Counted from the first letter of the stretch, positions 1 to 8,423 are shown. The stretch: DNA of 15,901 nt from DASVSE01 sp036399715 (GCA_036399715.1 DASWMO010000064.1:1-15901), one strand, 5' to 3'. Program-made: numbers and translations. The notes: generated by a model not told the origin, from the letters alone.

Positions 1-2193
1 GCGTGTCGCGCCCGCACGGGCGACGACGACCGTTGCGTCGGCCTGCGTCGAAAGGAGAACGGCGTCGGTGGCGGCATGGACCGGCGGCGCGTCCAGCACG
101 ACGATGTCGAAGCGGCCACGCATGGCCTCGATAAAGTCGCGCATGCGCTTCGAGCCGAGCAACTCGGATGGGTTCGGGACGATCTGGCCGGCCGGCAGCA
201 CGAACAGGTCATCCGCGGGCTGCGCGAGCGTGCTCGGATCAAAGTCCGCGTCGGAGAAAAGCGCGTGGCTGAGGCCCGGCTCGCGGCTGAGGCCGAACTT
301 CTTGTGGACGGTCGGCCGGCGGAGGTCGCAGTCGACGAGGAGCACGCGGCGGCCGGCCTGCGCGAGCACGAGCGCGAGGTTGGCGCTCGTGACGGACTTG
401 CCCTCGCCAGGGCTGGCGCTCGTGACGAGAATCGTCTGCACGACGGCGTCGGGCCGCGAGAACTGGACCGACGTCCGGAGGGCGCGGTAGGTCTCGGATG
501 CCGTCGCCATCGGGTTGAGCAGCGTCACCAGGCGCGTGTCCAGCTGGCGCCCGCCGACCTCGACGAAATCCTTGCCACCGAAGTCCTTCTTGATGATCGT
601 CGAGAAGTCGGGGATGGTCCCGAGCAGCGTCAAGCCGAGCTTCTGGACATCGTCGGGCCGCGAGAGGCGGTGGTCCAGACGGACGCGCGCGACGGCCATT
701 GTGATGCCGAACAGCAGCCCGCCGAGCGCGGCGATGAGCACGTTCCGCAGGCGGTTCGGTGCGAACGGCGCCCCGGCGGGGAACGCGGGCCGAATGACCC
801 GGGCATAGCCTAGCTCGCCCTGCTCGGCGACCTGCGCCTCCTGCAGGTTCTGGTCCAGCGACTGGTACAGGCGCTCGGCCGACATCCGGTCGCGCTGCAG
901 GCGCGCGAGGTCGATGGACTGGCTCGGGATAGCCGCGAGTTCGCGGTCATAGTCTGCGAGGCGCGCCGAGAGGGCCTCGCGCGTGGCGACGGCGCCCGAG
1001 AGGGCCGTCCGGGCGTCGGCGATCTGGGCGCGGATCTGGGCCGAGCGCTCGAAGCCCGACTGGGTGTCGCCGGGGCCGCCGCCGCTGCCGCCGGCCGCCG
1101 CCGCGGCGATCTGGCCGGCGAGGCGCGAGACGGCGGCCTCCTCGCGCGCGATCCCCGTCCGGAGGACGCGGATAAACTCCTCGACCTCCGAGTCGGGGGC
1201 CGAGCGCAGCTCGGGGTTGCGGGCGTAGTACACACTTAGCCGTGCCTGCAGCTCGCGCGCCCGCGTCTGGGCAGCCGCGAGTTGGCCGTCGAGGTCGGCC
1301 CCGGGGCGCGCGGCGAGGCGCGGCTGGACGCGCGCGAGCTCGCCTTCGAGCGCCGCGACGGTCGCCTCGAACTGCTGGATCTGGACGCCCGCGGCGTCGC
1401 GCTCGGCCTGGAGCTCGGCGATCTGCGACACGAGCTGGCTCGTCTCCTGGTCGAGGGCGACGGCGCCCTCGCGGTTCATGAAGTCGCGGACGGCCTCGTC
1501 GTAGCCGGCGAGTTCTTGGCCCTTCTCCTCCACCTGGCCTTCGAGGAACGTCCGTGAGGCGCTCATCCCCTCGCGGCTCTGGTCGCGCGTGAGGGCGGTG
1601 AAGGCGTCGGCGTAGACGTTGGCGAGGTAGGCCGCCTCGGCCGGGTCCGTGCTGACGCCCGAGATGCGGACGGCGTCGACATCGGGGCCTTCCTGGACGA
1701 CCGAGACGTAGCCACCCTGAAGGCGCAGCGCCACGTCGCGGACGCTCAGCGGCCGTCCGCCCTCGGGTACGGCGAGGACCCCCGGCGTGCGGGTCGTGCC
1801 CGGGATCGTCGGCGAGGCGAGCAGTGCCCGCGCGACCGACTCGGCGAGCGGGAGCGACTCGCGGATCACGAGCAGTTCGTTCTCGAGGTTGCGCTCCTGC
1901 GAGAAGTACGACACCGGGCCCTGCGCTGAGAGCGCGCCGCCGAGGTTGTCGTCCTTCTTGTCCACGAGCACGACCGAGTACGAGCTGTACAGGGAGGGCT
2001 GCGCGAGCGACCACAGAGCCGTCGGGATGACGGCCGCGACGACGCAGATGAGGAGCAGCCACTTGCCCCGCAGAACGATGTCGTAGAGGTCTCGCAGGTC
2101 GGTCCCGTTTGCCGGCGGAGCGTAGAACGGGTCATCGACTGGAGCGATCGACTCCGGTCGTGGCGTCTGGGAGGCCGGGCGGATGTCAGGCAT
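1..2193 (-). CDS. Wzc-like polysaccharide co-polymerase / tyrosine autokinase (C-terminus cut by window edge)
   Basis: An inner-membrane protein that controls chain length and export of exopolysaccharide or capsule, with a cytoplasmic BY-kinase domain that autophosphorylates on tyrosine. The frame is open for all 731 codons from the ATG at 2193 to the left edge. Residues 33-63 are a Wzz-type start, with DLRDLYDIVLRGKW followed by a first membrane span (46-63). A long Gln/Glu/Ala-rich coiled-coil region fills the periplasmic part, and a GNVR-like segment near 440-475 leads to a second span (about 485-501). The kinase part shows Walker A SASPGEGKS (592-600), Walker A' VLLVDCDLRRP (from about 617; D621, D623) and Walker B IVVLDAPPV (697-705). 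The Tyr-rich tail would lie outside the window. A glycine/alanine-rich insert (AAAAAGGSGGGPG) sits inside the coiled coil. A weak -7-like box on the minus strand (TATCTTCG, 2215-2222) lies 22 bases before the ATG. The adjacent GDP-fucose genes fit a polysaccharide role. The family call is firm; the polymer made is unknown. Confidence 0.93.
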   Translation of the reverse strand, partial: MPDIRPASQTPRPESIAPVDDPFYAPPANGTDLRDLYDIVLRGKWLLLICVVAAVIPTALWSLAQPSLYSSYSVVLVDKKDDNLGGALSAQGPVSYFSQERNLENELLVIRESLPLAESVARALLASPTIPGTTRTPGVLAVPEGGRPLSVRDVALRLQGGYVSVVQEGPDVDAVRISGVSTDPAEAAYLANVYADAFTALTRDQSREGMSASRTFLEGQVEEKGQELAGYDEAVRDFMNREGAVALDQETSQLVSQIAELQAERDAAGVQIQQFEATVAALEGELARVQPRLAARPGADLDGQLAAAQTRARELQARLSVYYARNPELRSAPDSEVEEFIRVLRTGIAREEAAVSRLAGQIAAAAAGGSGGGPGDTQSGFERSAQIRAQIADARTALSGAVATREALSARLADYDRELAAIPSQSIDLARLQRDRMSAERLYQSLDQNLQEAQVAEQGELGYARVIRPAFPAGAPFAPNRLRNVLIAALGGLLFGITMAVARVRLDHRLSRPDDVQKLGLTLLGTIPDFSTIIKKDFGGKDFVEVGGRQLDTRLVTLLNPMATASETYRALRTSVQFSRPDAVVQTILVTSASPGEGKSVTSANLALVLAQAGRRVLLVDCDLRRPTVHKKFGLSREPGLSHALFSDADFDPSTLAQPADDLFVLPAGQIVPNPSELLGSKRMRDFIEAMRGRFDIVVLDAPPVHAATDAVLLSTQADATVVVARAGATR

Positions 2194-2348
2194 GTGCGGT
2201 GTCGTGGGCTCCGGCGAAGATAGAGCGCCGCTTCCGAGGCGCGCCGGGTGCGTCCGGTCCACCGGGAAGGTTCACGAACGTGCGCGCAGACGAACGAGTG
2301 ACCGCGTGCCGATCTTGTGAGTCTCTCCCCTCCCGCCGCGATCACCCG

Positions 2349-3050
2349 ATGCGCCTCGCCGTCCTCTCCGACGTCCACGCCAACCTCGACGCGCTCCGCG
2401 CTGTCATCGCCGAGGCGGACGCCCGCGGAGCCGACGCCATCGTGTGCCTCGGTGACGTCGTGGGCTACGGGCCCGACCCGGCTGACTGTGTGGACCTCGT
2501 CCGCGAGCGCTGCACGTCGACGGTTATCGGCAACCACGACGCCGCAGTCGCGCGCGACGAGGGCCTGGCCGTGCTGCCGCCGGACGGACAGGCGGCGGCG
2601 CTCGCTCAGCGCGGCTGGCTCACGCCCGATCAGACGGCGTGGCTCGCCGGCCTCCCGCTCACGGCCGTCGCGCACGGCGTGACCCTCGTCCACGCCTCGC
2701 CCGACGAGCCCGCGCAGTGGCACCGCCTGGACTCGTTCGGCGCCGTGCAGGCCCAGTTCGGGGCCTTCGAGACGGAGGTGTGCTTCGTCGGCCACTCGCA
2801 CAAGCCAGCCGTCGTCTCGGACCAGCTCGGGGTGACGCGCGTGCGGCCCGGCCACCGGTACCTCATCAATGTCGGGTCGGTCGGACAGCCGCGCGACCAC
2901 GACCCGCGGGCCGCATTCGGTCTTTACGACACCGACACGATGTCCTACGAGCTTGTCCGCGTGTACTACGACGTCGCACGGACGCGCCTCCGGGTGTCCG
3001 AGCGAGGCCTCCCGACGGGGCTCGGCGAGCGTCTCGCCATCGGGGTCTGA
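2349..3050 (+). CDS. calcineurin-like (YfcE/MJ0936-type) metallophosphoesterase
   Basis: A 233-residue cytoplasmic metal-dependent phosphoesterase. The full motif set of the superfamily is visible in order: D8-x-H10 in LSDVHAN, G35-D36 in CLGDVVGYGPDP, G61-N-H-D64, H115 in LVHASP, and G148-H149-S-H151. These residues bind the two metal ions. The protein has no signal peptide and no extra domain, and its length is typical of stand-alone YfcE-like enzymes. The frame stays open 80 codons further upstream, but ATG 2349 is chosen because the family begins directly with M-R-[LI]-A-V-[LI]-S-D, and because the upstream extension reads as arginine/proline-rich noise over the wzc promoter region. It is divergent from the Wzc-like gene (155 bases between the starts) and convergent with gmd. 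The substrate (phosphodiester, nucleotide or phosphoprotein) cannot be told from sequence, and a link to the polysaccharide genes is only positional. Confidence 0.93.
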   Translation: MRLAVLSDVHANLDALRAVIAEADARGADAIVCLGDVVGYGPDPADCVDLVRERCTSTVIGNHDAAVARDEGLAVLPPDGQAAALAQRGWLTPDQTAWLAGLPLTAVAHGVTLVHASPDEPAQWHRLDSFGAVQAQFGAFETEVCFVGHSHKPAVVSDQLGVTRVRPGHRYLINVGSVGQPRDHDPRAAFGLYDTDTMSYELVRVYYDVARTRLRVSERGLPTGLGERLAIGV

Positions 3051-3095
3051 CGCGACGTCGCAGGCCGCAGGAATCCGCTTCTCACCGCTGGCTAC

Positions 3096-3143
3096 CCGGA
3101 TCGAGTCAGGTCCGGATTCACCCGGCAGGCTGACTCGATCCGG
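3096..3143. terminator. perfect 14-bp inverted repeat between convergent genes, probable bidirectional terminator
   Basis: The arms CCGGATCGAGTCAG (3096-3109) and CTGACTCGATCCGG (3130-3143) are exact reverse complements. Inside the 20-base loop, CCGG (3112-3115) can pair with CCGG (3122-3125), giving a two-tier hairpin. It lies 45 bases after the phosphoesterase stop and 14 bases after the gmd stop, so it is placed to end transcripts from both strands. Neither side has a clear run of T, so it may work with Rho or as an mRNA 3'-end stabiliser. A protein-binding palindrome is the alternative reading. Confidence 0.65.
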
Positions 3144-3157
3144 TTCAGTCCAACCCG

Positions 3158-4270
3158 TCACCCTCTCGACCCGACCGCAGCCTCGGTCCGCCGAGCCTCC
3201 GCGAGGTCTGAGGCGACCATCTCGGCCGTCAGGTCTTCGAGCGACGTCGTGGCCGTCCACCCCAGCTCGCGCTCGGCCTTCGAGGCGTCGCCGAGGAGGA
3301 GTTCGACTTCAGTTGGGCGGTAGTACGCGGGATCGATGCGGATGACCGTCTCACCGGTGTCCGTCCGCGTAGCCGTCTCGTTCTCAGCCTCGCCGTGCCA
3401 GTCGAGCGCGACCCCGGCGGCCTCGAAGGCCATCTCGCAGAAGCGGCGGACGGTCGTGGTGCGGCCCGTCGCGAGGACCCAGTCGTCGGGCGTGTCGTGC
3501 TGGAGGATGCGCCACATGCCCTCGACGTAGTCGCGCGCGTGGCCCCAGTCGCGGCGGGCGTCGAGGTTACCGAGGTAGAGGCACGGCTCCATCCCGAGCG
3601 CGATGCGGGCCACGGCGCGTGTGATCTTGCGCGTTACGAAGGTCTCGCCGCGGCGCGGCGACTCGTGGTTGAACAGGATGCCGTTGGTCGCGAAGAGCCC
3701 GTACGCCTCGCGGTAGTTGACCGTGATCCAGTACGCGTACATCTTGGCCGCCGCGTACGGCGAGCGCGGGTAAAACGGCGTCGTCTCGGACTGCGGGGTC
3801 TCGCGGACGAGGCCGTACAGCTCGGACGTCGACGCCTGGTAGAAGCGCGTCTTCTGCTCGAGCCCGAGGATTCGAATTGCTTCGAGCAGGCGCAGCGTCC
3901 CGATCCCGTCCGCGTTGGCCGTGTACTCGGGCGTCTCGAAGCTCACGGCGACGTGGCTCTGCGCGGCTAGGTTGTAGATCTCGTCCGGCTGAACCTCCTG
4001 GACGATCCGGATGAGGTTCGTCGAGTCCGTCATGTCGCCGTAGTGCATCCGGAAGTTCACGTCTGTCTCGTGCGGGTCCTCGTAGAGGTGGTCCACGCGG
4101 GACGTGTTGAAGCTCGACGCGCGACGCTTGAGGCCGTGGACCTCGTAGCCTTTGGCGAGCAGCAGCTCGGCGAGGTACGAGCCGTCCTGCCCGGTGACGC
4201 CGGTCAGCAGGGCGCGCTTGCGGGTCGGGTCGGGCGTGTGGCTGGCGGTGCCGGTCGGCGGAGTGGTCAT
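3158..4270 (-). CDS. gmd: GDP-mannose 4,6-dehydratase
   Basis: Converts GDP-D-mannose to GDP-4-keto-6-deoxy-D-mannose, the first step to GDP-L-fucose and related deoxysugars, in the cytoplasm with NADP(H). The 370-residue protein is a short-chain dehydrogenase/reductase of the extended type. The nucleotide-binding loop is GVTGQDGSY (24-32). The family motifs KRRASSFNTSR (48-58), HYGDMTD (76-82) and NLAAQSHVAVSFE (100-112) follow. The catalytic set is S149-E150 in STSELYG with Y172-xxx-K176 in YAAAK, and NHESPRRGETFVTRK comes after. ATG 4270 is used. The frame stays open upstream, but those codons overlap the end of fcl and look non-coding. The first 18 residues are a Thr/Pro-rich extension before the Rossmann fold. 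It lies 92 bases after fcl in the same direction, and the pair is the complete GDP-L-fucose route from GDP-mannose. Confidence 0.97.
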   Translation of the reverse strand: MTTPPTGTASHTPDPTRKRALLTGVTGQDGSYLAELLLAKGYEVHGLKRRASSFNTSRVDHLYEDPHETDVNFRMHYGDMTDSTNLIRIVQEVQPDEIYNLAAQSHVAVSFETPEYTANADGIGTLRLLEAIRILGLEQKTRFYQASTSELYGLVRETPQSETTPFYPRSPYAAAKMYAYWITVNYREAYGLFATNGILFNHESPRRGETFVTRKITRAVARIALGMEPCLYLGNLDARRDWGHARDYVEGMWRILQHDTPDDWVLATGRTTTVRRFCEMAFEAAGVALDWHGEAENETATRTDTGETVIRIDPAYYRPTEVELLLGDASKAERELGWTATTSLEDLTAEMVASDLAEARRTEAAVGSRG

Positions 4271-4341
4271 GGACGGAGAGTCGGGGAGGTCGGGATATCG
4301 GCGGACGGTGGGCGATCCAAAGGGCGGGTCTCGGAACGGTC

Positions 4342-4363
4342 GGCTTCGGGCTCGGGCGAAGCC
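4342..4363 (-). other. hairpin at the 3' end of fcl, ahead of gmd
   Basis: GGCTTCG (4342-4348) and CGAAGCC (4357-4363) form a 7-bp perfect stem with an 8-base loop. It begins at the last base of the fcl stop codon and lies 72 bases before the gmd start. It has no T-run on the minus strand, so partial attenuation or an mRNA processing/stability element between the two genes is as likely as termination. Confidence 0.35.
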
Positions 4364-5361
4364 TAGGACGCGGCAGCCGCCTCGGCGACGTGCTCCAGAA
4401 ACCACGTGTAGGTCGTCGCGAGGCCGTCGCGGAGCGGCGTGCGGGCCGTCCACCCCATCGCGGTCATGCGCGAGACGTCAAGCAGCTTGCGCGGCGTCCC
4501 GTCGGGCTTCGAGAGGTCGTGGACGATCTCGGAGCGGCTGCCGACCGCTTCGCGGACGAGCGCCACGAGTTCGCGGATCTCGACATCGTCCCCGACGCCG
4601 ACGTTGAACAGGCCGTCCGGCGCGGCTGCACGGAGCGCTGCCTCGGGCTGCTCGAGCGTAAACCGGACCGCGTCGGCGAGGTCGTCGGCATGGAGAAATT
4701 CGCGGCGCGGCGTGCCGGTGCCCCAGACTGTCACGGGCGCGTCCCCACCGCCGGGCGCGGCGCCCTTGGCCTCGTGCATCTTGCGGAGGAGCGCCGGCAG
4801 TACATGGCTGCCCGCGAGGTCGAAGTTGTCGCCGGGTCCGTAGAGGTTGGTCGGCATGAGGCTCACGAAGTCGTCGCCGTTCTGCCGGTGGAAGGCCTCG
4901 GCGAGTTCGAGGCCGGCGATCTTGGCGAGCGCGTACGCCCGGTTCGTCTCTTCGAGCGGGCCGGTCAGCAGGTGCTCCTCGCGGATCGGCTGCGGCGCCA
5001 GCCGCGGGTAGATGCACGACGAGCCCAGAAAGACCAGACGCCCACGCTGCCCGACGCCTGCCGCGTGCGCCGCCTCGATGACGTTCAGGGCGATGCCCAG
5101 GTTGTCGCCGAGAAAGTCCGCGGGGTAGGTCGCGTTCGCGAGGATGCCGCCGACCTTTGCGGCGGCGAGGACGACGTACGCGGGTTGCTCGGCCGCGAAG
5201 AACGCGTCTACGGCCGGGCGGTCGCGCAGGTCCAGGTCAGCGTGCGTGCGGACGATCAGGTTCTCGTAGCCTGCCGCACGGAGGGCACGGACGACGGCTG
5301 AGCCGACGAGGCCGCGGTGGCCGGCGACGTAGATCGGCGCGGAATGGTCGGTGAGATGCAT
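4363..5361 (-). CDS. fcl: GDP-L-fucose synthase (GDP-4-keto-6-deoxymannose 3,5-epimerase-4-reductase)
   Basis: Turns the product of Gmd into GDP-L-fucose by double epimerisation and NADPH reduction. The 332-residue extended SDR protein has the dinucleotide loop AGHRGLVGSA (13-22). The family motif AAKVGGILAN (67-76) follows, then GSSCIYP (113-119) and the catalytic Y143-ALA-K147 in RAYALAK. MPTNLYGPGDNF and the C-terminal WGTGTPRREFLHADDLADA stretch complete the family pattern. ATG 5361 is preferred over the in-frame ATG at 5400. It puts the beta-strand IYVAGHRG at residue 10 as in relatives, and the bases before it (CTCGATG) match other starts in this window, whereas the 13 extra residues from 5400 look unrelated. 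Length and motifs are complete. It is the first gene of the fcl-gmd pair; the fucose is presumably for the surface glycan handled by the nearby Wzc-like protein. Confidence 0.96.
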   Translation of the reverse strand: MHLTDHSAPIYVAGHRGLVGSAVVRALRAAGYENLIVRTHADLDLRDRPAVDAFFAAEQPAYVVLAAAKVGGILANATYPADFLGDNLGIALNVIEAAHAAGVGQRGRLVFLGSSCIYPRLAPQPIREEHLLTGPLEETNRAYALAKIAGLELAEAFHRQNGDDFVSLMPTNLYGPGDNFDLAGSHVLPALLRKMHEAKGAAPGGGDAPVTVWGTGTPRREFLHADDLADAVRFTLEQPEAALRAAAPDGLFNVGVGDDVEIRELVALVREAVGSRSEIVHDLSKPDGTPRKLLDVSRMTAMGWTARTPLRDGLATTYTWFLEHVAEAAAAS

Positions 5362-5666
5362 CGAGACGAAGGTGTGTGCCGGGCTGAGCGCACGGATCAT
5401 GCCGCGCAGCGTGCAGGCAATTTACCGCCGTCGGGCGTCCGGTCTTCGTGCCGGTAGACCGTCCGGGCTAACGCGGTGCCGGCCGGCCCTCCGCGTGCTT
5501 GGTGCCGAGACGTGTCCGCGACCGACACGCTCGGCGCGACCTGCTCAACCGTCGTCCCCGCACTCGACTTGCTGGACTGCCCCGCCCTATTAAAGACGCC
5601 GCGTTCGTCGCCGACTACCGCGTCGTCCGCCGCATCCCCGGCCACTGCGCCTCGCCCCCAAACGCA
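5362..5666. other. non-coding leader region upstream of fcl
   Basis: About 300 bases between the fcl start and the terminator of the next gene. I see no convincing gene. The open frames here have no family motif and run antisense into neighbours. The stretch has more A+T patches than its surroundings, for example CTATTAAAG near 5587-5595 and GCAATTTA at 5417-5424. The latter reads TAAATTGC on the minus strand and is a weak match to the Bacteroidetes -7 box, 17 bases before the alternative ATG at 5400. The fcl promoter is expected in this region, but I cannot fix it. Confidence 0.4.
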
Positions 5667-5700
5667 CGGCGGGCGCGGAGCCGAAGCCCCACGCCCGCCG
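5667..5700 (-). terminator. UUCG-capped intrinsic-type terminator of the 698-residue T9SS protein gene
   Basis: On the minus strand the RNA folds as a 9-bp stem (CGGCGGGCG with CGCCCGCCG), one mismatch, a 5-bp inner stem containing a G-U pair (GGGGC/GCUCC), and a UUCG tetraloop. This is a very stable arrangement. It starts 21 bases after the stop codon at 5722 and is followed by GTGCGTTTGGGGG, which has only a short T-run. It separates the surface-protein gene from the fcl leader. Confidence 0.8.
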
Positions 5701-5721
5701 CGACCGATCAGAAACGTCCGA

Positions 5722-7818
5722 TCAGCGCGCGACCACGAGCCGGCGCGTGGCCGTGAACGTCTCGCCTGTCACGCGGACGACGTACACGCCGGGGGCAAGC
5801 GTCGCCGTGTCGACTGCGATCTCCTGCGACTGGCCCGCCGCGAGCGCGCCCTCGAAGGCCGTCTGCACCGTCCGCCCGAGCGCGTCCACGACCGTCGCCG
5901 TGACCGTCTGCGCCGCGTCGACGCGGAGCGCGACGCGAGCCGCGGCCGTCGCCGGGTTCGGGAAGACCGAGCCGAGCGAGAAGGCCGCCGGGCCGGCCTC
6001 GCCGGCCGTCGAGCGGCCGAACGAGACGACGAAGCGCTCCGTCCAGTCGGTCGCCTCGGACATGAACGTGACGCCGTCAGCGAGGCGGGTGACCGTGCCC
6101 GTTGCGAGGTCGCGGACGGTCGCGTCTGCAGGCAGGCCCGCTGCCTCAGCCGTGAGCGTGAACGTCCCGGCGTGCGTCGTCGTGAACGCCAGCGTCACGT
6201 CAGCCGGGGCCGGCAGCGAGAGGACGGCCTGGCGGCGCGCCTGCCCGTTCAGCGTGCCGACGGGCGCGACGAGCGCGTAAGCCGCGGTCGGGGGCGTGAG
6301 CTTGGACGCGTCGCCGGCGTCCCAGCCCGCCGAGGCGGCAGCGTCGAGGCGCACGATGGCGGCCTCGTCGTGAACCGTCCCGACCGCCGTCGTGCCGTCG
6401 AGCACGAGCGCGAGGGCGGACTCGGCCGCAGGGCGCGAGATCAGCGCCGTCAGCGCGTCCGTCCGGCTCGCGGCGAGGTACGTGAACGTCACCGGGAAGC
6501 CACCCGCGAAGGGGGGGGCGGTCTGCTGGACCTCGGCGAAGAAGCCCTGCCACATCGAGAGGTTGGTCGCCGTCGTCCGGTTGATCGGGACGAAGCCCGA
6601 CGCCGGGTCGTACGCCTGGATCGTCGTCGAGAACGTCCCGCTGCCCGTAAACGTGATGCCCGTCGAGGCGAGCGCCTGTGCGAACGGATTGGCGAGCAGG
6701 TAGAAGCCGTCCGGGTTGGTGTTGAAGCCAGCGGTGATGTCCCCCGTGTTGACCGGGCCGGACGCGAACAGGGGCCGCTGGGGAACGACGTAGCTCCGGC
6801 TCGTCCCGCCGCCTGCGGCCGTCGGCGGCGGCGTGAGGTCCTGGTCGTAGAGGTACCAGAAGAAGCCGCGGCCGGGCGTGACCGAGTCCGCCGTAGAGGT
6901 CGCGGCGACGTAGCCGGTCTGCGTGCCGGTACCGGTGTAGTCGAGGAAGAGGTTGTCCGCGGCGTCCGGATACTGGCCCGTCACGCCCTGGACGAGGTTG
7001 ATCCCGGCGAGCGTGCCGACCGTCACGTTCTGGACGGGCGCGCCGAGCAGGCGGTAGCCCGCGCCGTCGTCGACGGTCTGAGTCGCGAGGACAGCGTCCT
7101 CCCACGACGTGCCGACGCGAAGGCCATCGAAGGTCAGCGTCGGTGCGTTAGCAGCCGTACCCTGGCGTAGGAGAGCCGCGCCGGCCGCAGTGAGGTCATT
7201 GGTTGTCGTCGGGTCGGTGAGCGTCGGCGTCGCGGGCTCAGTTGCCAGAGCGTCGCCTGCGTTGAGGACGAATAGGCTCACCGGATCGTTGGCCGTGCCG
7301 GCCACAAACGTGTACTTCACCACGAGCAGGACCGTCGTGCCAAGCGGGTAGGTCGCCGTCGTGTAGAGGGGCGTGTTGTTCGTCTTGGTCAGCCCAAACT
7401 GGACCGCTCCGGCCGACAGACGCGCGTAGACGCGACCGCCGAAGTTGGTACTGCCGTTCGCGGGCAGCAGAGCAAAGAAGTAGTCGCCGGCGGTCTGCGC
7501 TGCGGAGACGTTGACAAGGAAGGCGGCGTAGACTGCACCGCTCGCCGGGGCAGAGACCAAGCTGCGGTTGACGTCCTGGCCGCTCGTCGTGAGCGCAGCC
7601 GCGTTGCCCGATGTCGCCGGGAAATTCGGGAACATCAGGTTGTTTGCCGTTACGGCAATTGGGTTCGTTGCGACGGTCCCGTTCTGAACCCATCCTGCGC
7701 CCGTGAGCAGCGTGCCGGGTGCAGCGTTAAAGTTGTCGAGCAGGAGCGACTGCGCCTGACCGGCGACCGGTAGCAGGAGCAGGGCGAGCGCGAGGCTCAG
7801 GGAGAAGCGAGAGATCAT
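5722..7818 (-). CDS. large secreted T9SS type A sorting-domain protein with LamG-like N-terminus
   Basis: A 698-residue protein predicted to reach the cell surface through the type IX secretion system. It has a Sec signal peptide (MISRFSLSLALALLLLPVAG, likely cut after GQA22). Residues 25-190 form a beta-rich domain resembling LamG/concanavalin-like folds: DNFNAAPGTLLTGAGW, then YAAFLVNVS, then LGTTVLLVVKYTF. A middle region from about 255 carries YRLLGAPV, NLVQGVTGQYP, RGFFWYLYDQD (from 317) and WQGFFAEV (from 423), followed by DEAAIVRLD and DASKLTPP. The C-terminal sorting domain (about 620-698) has FPNPATAAARV, VDALGRTVQ and LAPGVYVVRV and ends RRLVVAR. No catalytic motif is visible, so an adhesive or structural role is likely. 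From residue 255 on it is a close paralogue of the gene at 10738-12888; its N-terminus is unrelated to that gene. No Shine-Dalgarno is present; the start is preceded by CCCCG. Confidence 0.9.
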   Translation of the reverse strand: MISRFSLSLALALLLLPVAGQAQSLLLDNFNAAPGTLLTGAGWVQNGTVATNPIAVTANNLMFPNFPATSGNAAALTTSGQDVNRSLVSAPASGAVYAAFLVNVSAAQTAGDYFFALLPANGSTNFGGRVYARLSAGAVQFGLTKTNNTPLYTTATYPLGTTVLLVVKYTFVAGTANDPVSLFVLNAGDALATEPATPTLTDPTTTNDLTAAGAALLRQGTAANAPTLTFDGLRVGTSWEDAVLATQTVDDGAGYRLLGAPVQNVTVGTLAGINLVQGVTGQYPDAADNLFLDYTGTGTQTGYVAATSTADSVTPGRGFFWYLYDQDLTPPPTAAGGGTSRSYVVPQRPLFASGPVNTGDITAGFNTNPDGFYLLANPFAQALASTGITFTGSGTFSTTIQAYDPASGFVPINRTTATNLSMWQGFFAEVQQTAPPFAGGFPVTFTYLAASRTDALTALISRPAAESALALVLDGTTAVGTVHDEAAIVRLDAAASAGWDAGDASKLTPPTAAYALVAPVGTLNGQARRQAVLSLPAPADVTLAFTTTHAGTFTLTAEAAGLPADATVRDLATGTVTRLADGVTFMSEATDWTERFVVSFGRSTAGEAGPAAFSLGSVFPNPATAAARVALRVDAAQTVTATVVDALGRTVQTAFEGALAAGQSQEIAVDTATLAPGVYVVRVTGETFTATRRLVVAR

Positions 7819-7957
7819 CGGGGAGTCGGGAATGAGAGCGTGTGTGACGGGGGCAAGCTTACGGGCGCGACCCGCGATTTCGAACGGCGACCATTACGGT
7901 CACACATTCTTATCGCGAGCCGAACGTCACGCCAGCTCGCAGCCGGACATAACGAAG

Positions 7958-7988
7958 CGGAGGGCGCGACCCGAGGTCACGCCCTCCG
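7958..7988 (-). terminator. hairpin downstream of the PID-CTERM-like gene
   Basis: A stem of nine pairs (CGGAGGGCG at 7958-7966 with CGCCCTCCG at 7980-7988) continues through a one-base mismatch into GACC/GGTC with a three-base CGA loop. It sits 18 bases after the stop of the 85-residue gene on the minus strand. The following sequence, CTTCGTTATG, has only a weak T content. Stem strength and position make a terminator the best reading. Confidence 0.7.
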
Positions 7989-8006
7989 GGGCAGAGGCAG
8001 AGCCGC

Positions 8007-8264
<258 letters not shown>

Positions 8265-8309
8265 CGGGACGTCAGGAAGTGGGGAGCGAAGGAAGCGGCG
8301 CACAGCCGG

Positions 8310-8338
8310 ATAATACGACGGGCATGCGAACGTGCAAG
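8310..8338 (-). promoter_or_regulatory. candidate promoter of the PID-CTERM-like gene
   Basis: On the minus strand, CTTG (complement of 8335-8338) is followed after 19 bases by TATTATCCG (TATTAT at 8310-8315), with the ATG 45 bases further on. The TTG-N19-TA spacing agrees with Bacteroidetes -33/-7 promoters, and TATTAT also resembles a -10 box. The -7 match to TAnnTTTG is partial. It stands out as an A+T island in a very G+C-rich background. Confidence 0.4.
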
Positions 8339-8403
8339 TCACAATGTCCGATCTGGTCGGCTTGTTCCGGCAGTAGTAGGAGGGAGTCTTTTCGTCGGGA
8401 TCC

Positions 8404-8423
8404 GCCGGGGCGTCGGCCCCGGC
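8404..8423 (-). terminator. GC-rich hairpin downstream of the 733-residue T9SS protein gene
   Basis: An 8-bp perfect stem, GCCGGGGC (8404-8411) with GCCCCGGC (8416-8423), closes a four-base GTCG loop 23 bases after the stop codon at 8447. The sequence that follows on the minus strand (GGATCCCGACG) has no T-run, so it could be Rho-assisted or an mRNA 3'-end structure. Confidence 0.6.

Noticed and set aside
5397..5645. 82-codon minus-strand open frame upstream of fcl
   Set aside because: No family motif, no signal peptide, and it overlaps the fcl leader; treated as non-coding.
5476..7170. 564-codon open frame on the plus strand antisense to the 698-residue surface protein
   Set aside because: Arg/Glu/Ala-rich translation with no domain, as expected for the opposite frame of a G+C-rich gene; the minus-strand protein has a signal peptide and sorting domain.
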